Positions 61,151-64,000 of a DNA stretch of 64,000 bases are shown here, in pieces. The first letter of the stretch is position 1; each line of letters begins with the position of its first letter. The position numbers and the translations under genes were made by a program. Source of the DNA: Flagellimonas sp. MMG031 (GTDB taxonomy: Bacteria > Bacteroidota > Bacteroidia > Flavobacteriales > Flavobacteriaceae); contig NZ_CP157804.1 of NCBI RefSeq assembly GCF_040112705.1, positions 436,501 through 500,500 on the forward strand, written 5' to 3'. The notes beneath the pieces were generated by a model. The model worked only from the letters and a program-made list of their open reading frames with translations. It was not told the DNA's origin and made no database searches.

Positions 61151-61242
61151 CCCAAAATGGCTTAAAAAAGGCTGAAAATGTACACTTTATCGATGAATCC
61201 CGTAAAACAGCGTCTTTTTATACGACCAGCAAAGAGCAATCC

Positions 61243-61250
61243 TACTTTAG
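61243..61250 (+). promoter_or_regulatory. -7 element of small-RNA copy 1
   Basis: TACTTTAG (TAnnTTAG) ends 6 bases before the conserved leader at 61257. Compare TACTTTTG (copy 2) and TATTTTAG (copy 3), each 5 bases from the leader. Confidence 0.6.
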
Positions 61251-61256
61251 TAACTG

Positions 61257-61330
61257 CCATAGCATAAGTAGGTTAAGTTCATGGTAAGATTTGGGGCAAA
61301 AAAGGTGGAAGCTATTCCACCTTTTTTATT
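61257..61330 (+). ncRNA. Putative small RNA, tandem copy 1
   Basis: A conserved 40-nt leader starts CCATAGCATAAGTAGGTTAA and ends GATTTGGGG (61257-61296). A terminator hairpin follows: AAAAAAGGTGGAA (61298-61310), loop GCTA, TTCCACCTTTTTT (61315-61327). A -7 box lies 6 bases upstream. The leader is shared almost base for base with copies 2 and 3, whereas the hairpin sequence is unique. No protein reading frame is conserved past five codons. Length would be about 74 nt. Its target or partner is unknown. Confidence 0.7.
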
Positions 61331-61463
61331 TTGCATACTTCTCATAGCCCTAGCATTTAAGCTACTTTTCTTGATATTTATCAATTATTGGAGTTCAACA
61401 TACACTTCAACCCATTTACAGGAGTTTCGTCTAAAAGCTTACGCAAGAAATAATCCTCCGCCT

Positions 61464-61471
61464 TACTTTTG
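61464..61471 (+). promoter_or_regulatory. -7 element of small-RNA copy 2
   Basis: TACTTTTG fully matches TAnnTTTG and ends 5 bases before the conserved leader at 61477. Confidence 0.6.
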
Positions 61472-61476
61472 GAGGA

Positions 61477-61550
61477 CCATAGCATAAGTAGGTTAAGTTC
61501 ATGGTAAGATTTGGGGAAAGAAGGCGGAGCATGCTCCGCCTTCTTTATAT
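61477..61550 (+). ncRNA. Putative small RNA, tandem copy 2
   Basis: The 40-nt leader (61477-61516) is identical to that of copy 1. The terminator is a perfect 30-nt palindrome at 61517-61546, arms AAAGAAGGCGGA and TCCGCCTTCTTT around GCATGC, followed by ATATTT. The stem sequence differs from copy 1 (GGCGGAGC instead of GGTGGAA), yet pairing is complete. A full-consensus -7 box lies 5 bases upstream. Confidence 0.7.
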
Positions 61551-61656
61551 TTGACTACCAAGGTTTTATCCATTTTATCGATGAACTGCACGTTTTCTTT
61601 TTCTTCAAAAAAGTAAAATATTTTTTAAAACCCTTTGTTATTTCTCACAATACCAG

Positions 61657-61664
61657 TATTTTAG
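61657..61664 (+). promoter_or_regulatory. -7 element of small-RNA copy 3, with -33
   Basis: TATTTTAG ends 5 bases before the leader at 61670. A TTTG at 61634-61637 lies 19 bases upstream, giving the complete TTTG-N19-TAnnTTAG promoter form. Confidence 0.6.
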
Positions 61665-61669
61665 TCTCG

Positions 61670-61744
61670 CCATAGCATAAGTAGGTTAAGTTTATGGTAA
61701 GATTTGGGACGAAAAGGGTGAGGACTTCCTCGCCCTTTTCTATT
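61670..61744 (+). ncRNA. Putative small RNA, tandem copy 3
   Basis: The leader (61670-61709) differs from copies 1 and 2 at two positions (TTTATGG for TTCATGG, and GGGA for GGGG). The C-to-T change lets CCATA pair with TATGG, extending a possible small stem around the leader. The terminator is GAAAAGGGTGAGG with CCTCGCCCTTTTC (61711-61740, one G-U pair), then TATTTTG. Confidence 0.7.
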
Positions 61745-61763
61745 TTGAAAAAATTCGAAACAA

Positions 61764-61794
61764 AAAAAGCCGTGCACCAAGTGCACGGCTTTTT
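61764..61794. terminator. Bidirectional terminator next to sodA
   Basis: AAAAAGCCGTGCAC (61764-61777) pairs perfectly with GTGCACGGCTTTTT (61781-61794) around a CAA loop. It follows the stop of sodA (minus strand) and would also block read-through from the small-RNA array. Confidence 0.9.
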
Positions 61795-61814
61795 ATTTAT
61801 GAATGAACTAGTTA

Positions 61815-62423
61815 CTATTTACTAGCTGCATAATTTTCGGAAACCTTGTCCCAATTGATCACATTAAAGAATGCAGCAATGTAATCCGGTCTTAGGTTTT
61901 GGTAGTGCAAATAGTAGGCATGCTCCCAAACATCCAAGCCCAAAATTGGGTATCCCTCACAAGCTACTCCGGGCATAATGGGGTTATCTTGGTTAGGAGT
62001 GGAGCAAACTTCCAATTTACCGCCTTTGTGCACGCACAACCAAGCCCATCCAGAGCCAAACTGCGTAGCTGCAGCATTGGAGAACTTTTCTTTAAAGGCA
62101 TCGAAGGATCCAAAAGCCTCATCAATCGCGGAAGCCAATTCACCGGATGGTTTTCCGCCTCCGTTTGGGGACATTACTTCCCAGAACAGGCTGTGGTTAA
62201 AAAACCCGCCTCCATTGTTCCTCACGGCTCCGTTGGACATGTCCAAATTGGAAAGAATATCCACGATTCCCTTCCCTTCCAAGTCAGTTCCTTCAATGGC
62301 ACCGTTCAGTTTGGTGGTATATCCATTGTGGTGCTTGGTATGGTGGATTTCCATGGTTCTAGCGTCTATATGAGGTTCCAACGCATCGTATGCATACGGT
62401 AATTTAGGTAATTCAAAAGCCAT
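61815..62423 (-). CDS. sodA: Manganese-type superoxide dismutase
   Basis: A 202-residue enzyme that converts superoxide to peroxide and oxygen. Metal ligands are His in [12 protein letters not shown], His in GFFNHSLFW, and Asp and His in [30 protein letters not shown] and [11 protein letters not shown] carry the Gly and Gln positions expected for the Mn form rather than Fe. There is no signal peptide. It is divergent from the helicase gene. Confidence 0.94.
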   Translation of the reverse strand: MAFELPKLPYAYDALEPHIDARTMEIHHTKHHNGYTTKLNGAIEGTDLEGKGIVDILSNLDMSNGAVRNNGGGFFNHSLFWEVMSPNGGGKPSGELASAIDEAFGSFDAFKEKFSNAAATQFGSGWAWLCVHKGGKLEVCSTPNQDNPIMPGVACEGYPILGLDVWEHAYYLHYQNLRPDYIAAFFNVINWDKVSENYAASK

Positions 62424-62460
62424 AATTATCTTGTTTTTTTAGGTTATTAATCTATTCCCG

Positions 62461-62510
62461 TAAAAATACGGATTTTAACATTTATATTCCGCTAAAACCA
62501 TGTTAACATG
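62461..62510. promoter_or_regulatory. sodA promoter region with a palindrome
   Basis: On the minus strand TATTTTTA (62468 down to 62461) is a candidate -7 box for sodA. At 62499-62510 CATGTTAACATG is a perfect 12-bp palindrome between sodA and the divergent helicase gene, a possible operator. No regulator is adjacent. Confidence 0.35.
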
Positions 62511-62545
62511 AGGTAAGGAATTCTTATTTTGCAGGAAAAACGTTT

Positions 62546-64000
62546 TTGGAGGGGTCTAATTTCAAAATATACAGCGCATCAGCCGGTTCGGGCAAAACCT
62601 ACGCCCTGGCCAAGGCCTACCTCACCTTACTGCTCTCCAACGATTCACCGGTAAAGTTTCGTCAAATACTGGCCATTACCTTTACCAACAAGGCGGTGGA
62701 GGAAATGAAGACCCGGATTCTGGACAACTTGTTCGCTTTTGGACAAGAAACTGTTCCCGAAAAACAGAAAAGTCTGTTCGTTACCCTTTGTGAAGAACTT
62801 TCCTTAACGGAGGAAGAATTGCGACAACGTTCCCAACTCATCCTAAAACGGATTCTTCATAACTATTCCTTTTTTGAAATTTCTACCATAGATAAGTTCA
62901 ACCACAAAATCATAAAGACCTTTGCCCGCGATCTCCATCTGTCCCAAAATTTTGAGGTAGAGCTCAATCAGGATTTATTGTTGGAAGAGGCCGTAGGGCG
63001 CTTGTTGGAACGTGCAGGAAACGATGAAGAGCTCACCGAAGTGTTGATTGCCTTTTCCCTCGAAAAAATCGATGATGATAAAAGCTGGGACATTACTTAC
63101 GATTTGATGGAAATCGGGAAGCTACTGTTCCAGGAAAACCACGCCGAGCATATTGAACCACTCCGTGAAAAATCCATTTCAGATTTTACCCAAATTCAAA
63201 AGCTGATTGCCTCAAAAAGCAAGGCCATTCAGGAAAAAGTGAAACAGCTTGCGCAGGATACGCTTTTGGAGATTGAGAACTTAGGGTTTGAATTGAATGA
63301 TTTCCCCAGTGGAACGCTTCCAAATCATTTTAAAAAAATATCCGAAGGCTTTATTGACATTAAAAGATTATATGCCAATAAGCTCGAAGAGAATTTAAGA
63401 GAGAACAAAAAAATCCTTTACGCAAAAGACAAAAGGGACTCTTCTGTTTTAGCTTCTGCCGTTTTAGAGCAGTTTTTACTTATAAAGAAGGACCTCCATC
63501 AACTGGTGTATCTTCAAAACATCTACGGCAACATCGTTCCAATGACCGTCTTGAACGAAATCGCCAAGGAAATCAAACATATTGAATTGGACAGGGACAT
63601 TGTGCCCATCTCGTCCCTGAACGCCATTCTGTCGAAAGAAATCAAAAACCAACCGGTTCCTTTTATTTACGAGCGAATGGGCGAAAAATACCGTCATTAC
63701 TTTATCGATGAGTTTCAGGACACCTCCAAAATGCAATGGGAGAACCTATTGCCCCTTATTGGCAATGCCTTGGAGAGTGAGGATGAAAGGCACCAACGTG
63801 GATCCTTGTTTTTGGTGGGCGATGTAAAACAAGCCATTTATCGCTGGCGAGGTGGCAGGGCCGAGCAATTTCTCCATTTGATCAACGGAAATTCGCATCC
63901 TTTTGTAGTGGAACCGAGCGTGCACTCCTTGGATACCAACTGGCGAAGCCAAGACGAAATTGTAAACTTTAATAATAGCTTTTTCACTGTTTCGGCACCC
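62546..64000 (+). CDS. AddA/RecB-like UvrD-type helicase (partial, runs off right edge)
   Basis: The first 485 codons of a superfamily 1 helicase-nuclease for recombinational repair. Walker A is IYSASAGSGKTYALAKAYL at the very start, motif Ia is FRQILAITFTNKAVEEMKTR, and FFEISTIDKFNHKIIKTFAR is the next conserved block. The Walker B motif is HYFIDEFQDTSKMQWENLL, motif III is FLVGDVKQAIYRWRGG, and motif IV begins TNWRSQDEIVNFN. The start is a TTG at 62546, the only start codon after the in-frame stop at 62504 that keeps Walker A near residue 10. The nuclease domain would lie beyond the window. Confidence 0.88.
   Translation, partial: MEGSNFKIYSASAGSGKTYALAKAYLTLLLSNDSPVKFRQILAITFTNKAVEEMKTRILDNLFAFGQETVPEKQKSLFVTLCEELSLTEEELRQRSQLILKRILHNYSFFEISTIDKFNHKIIKTFARDLHLSQNFEVELNQDLLLEEAVGRLLERAGNDEELTEVLIAFSLEKIDDDKSWDITYDLMEIGKLLFQENHAEHIEPLREKSISDFTQIQKLIASKSKAIQEKVKQLAQDTLLEIENLGFELNDFPSGTLPNHFKKISEGFIDIKRLYANKLEENLRENKKILYAKDKRDSSVLASAVLEQFLLIKKDLHQLVYLQNIYGNIVPMTVLNEIAKEIKHIELDRDIVPISSLNAILSKEIKNQPVPFIYERMGEKYRHYFIDEFQDTSKMQWENLLPLIGNALESEDERHQRGSLFLVGDVKQAIYRWRGGRAEQFLHLINGNSHPFVVEPSVHSLDTNWRSQDEIVNFNNSFFTVSAP

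Noticed and set aside
61281..61487. 68-codon reading frame starting in small-RNA copy 1
   Set aside because: It runs through a strong terminator hairpin and into the promoter of copy 2; only its first five codons are shared by the other copies, whose frames then diverge.
1..64000. Mobile island, prophage, CRISPR array or defence cluster
   Set aside because: No integrase, transposase, phage structural gene, direct-repeat array or nuclease cluster was seen; gene content and composition look uniformly chromosomal.
1..64000. tRNA or rRNA genes
   Set aside because: No intergenic stretch showed a cloverleaf with a GTTCRANNC-type T arm, and no rRNA sequence was recognised; a dedicated scan would be needed to exclude one entirely.

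Overview
The window is ordinary chromosome of a Bacteroidota bacterium, almost certainly a marine Flavobacteriaceae member (gene content resembles the Muricauda/Allomuricauda/Flagellimonas group; the genus is inference). Supporting signs are a complete bat (aerotolerance-type) operon, an IPExxxVDY-family protein next to rnc-fabF-acpP, the long purF-type gene, promoters of the Bacteroidota TAnnTTTG type with no Shine-Dalgarno sequences, and tightly packed, often start/stop-overlapping genes of even base composition. I saw no rRNA or tRNA genes, CRISPR array, prophage, insertion sequence or integrase.

Layout. 1-9.1 kb: DinB-like, ArsC-like, EamA exporter, thioesterase, nitronate monooxygenase, YheT-type hydrolase, a lipoprotein cytochrome c, a run of secreted proteins and META-domain lipoproteins, and a SulP transporter. 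9.1-11.1 kb: a phytanoyl-CoA dioxygenase-family gene broken by one frameshift, divergent from its likely AraC regulator. 12.2-15.6 kb: glycerol-3-phosphate metabolism (gpsA facing glpD). 15.6-22.2 kb: CvpA, a CAP-domain lipoprotein, 3-hydroxyanthranilate dioxygenase with DUF1304 and an ALDH7-type dehydrogenase, an acyl-ACP desaturase and a phosphoesterase. 22.3-25.3 kb: a two-gene sucrose module (fructokinase plus amylosucrase). 25-28 kb: AlbA_2 protein, SDR and aldo/keto reductase. 28.4-37.4 kb: the moxR/DUF58/bat operon, with DUF58 frameshifted. 37.5-40.1 kb: SulP transporter plus beta-carbonic anhydrase. 40.4-42.5 kb: a ceramidase-like membrane protein overlapping pheS. 42.7-46.4 kb: a Tat-exported aminotransferase, an AEC transporter and an exported M20 amidohydrolase. 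46.4-52.4 kb: lysoplasmalogenase, CYTH, DNA polymerase IV, M16 peptidase, TetR. 52.5-56.8 kb: pyk, IPExxxVDY, rnc, fabF, acpP on the minus strand. 57-61.2 kb: purN, RNase H, a PfkB kinase and the purF-type gene. 61.2-61.8 kb: three tandem copies of a short promoter-leader-terminator unit. 61.8-64 kb: Mn-type sodA and the start of an AddA/RecB-like helicase gene.

The most interesting item is the tandem array at 61.24-61.74 kb. Three times, a promoter -7 element is followed at a fixed distance by a nearly identical 40-nt leader and then by a strong intrinsic terminator. The terminator sequence differs in each copy but keeps its pairing, as expected for a family of about 75-nt small RNAs. Also notable are two frameshifts that look alike (each consistent with loss of one C from a C run) in otherwise intact conserved genes, and three large nested inverted repeats (26.4, 40.2 and 48.8 kb), two of which share outer arms.
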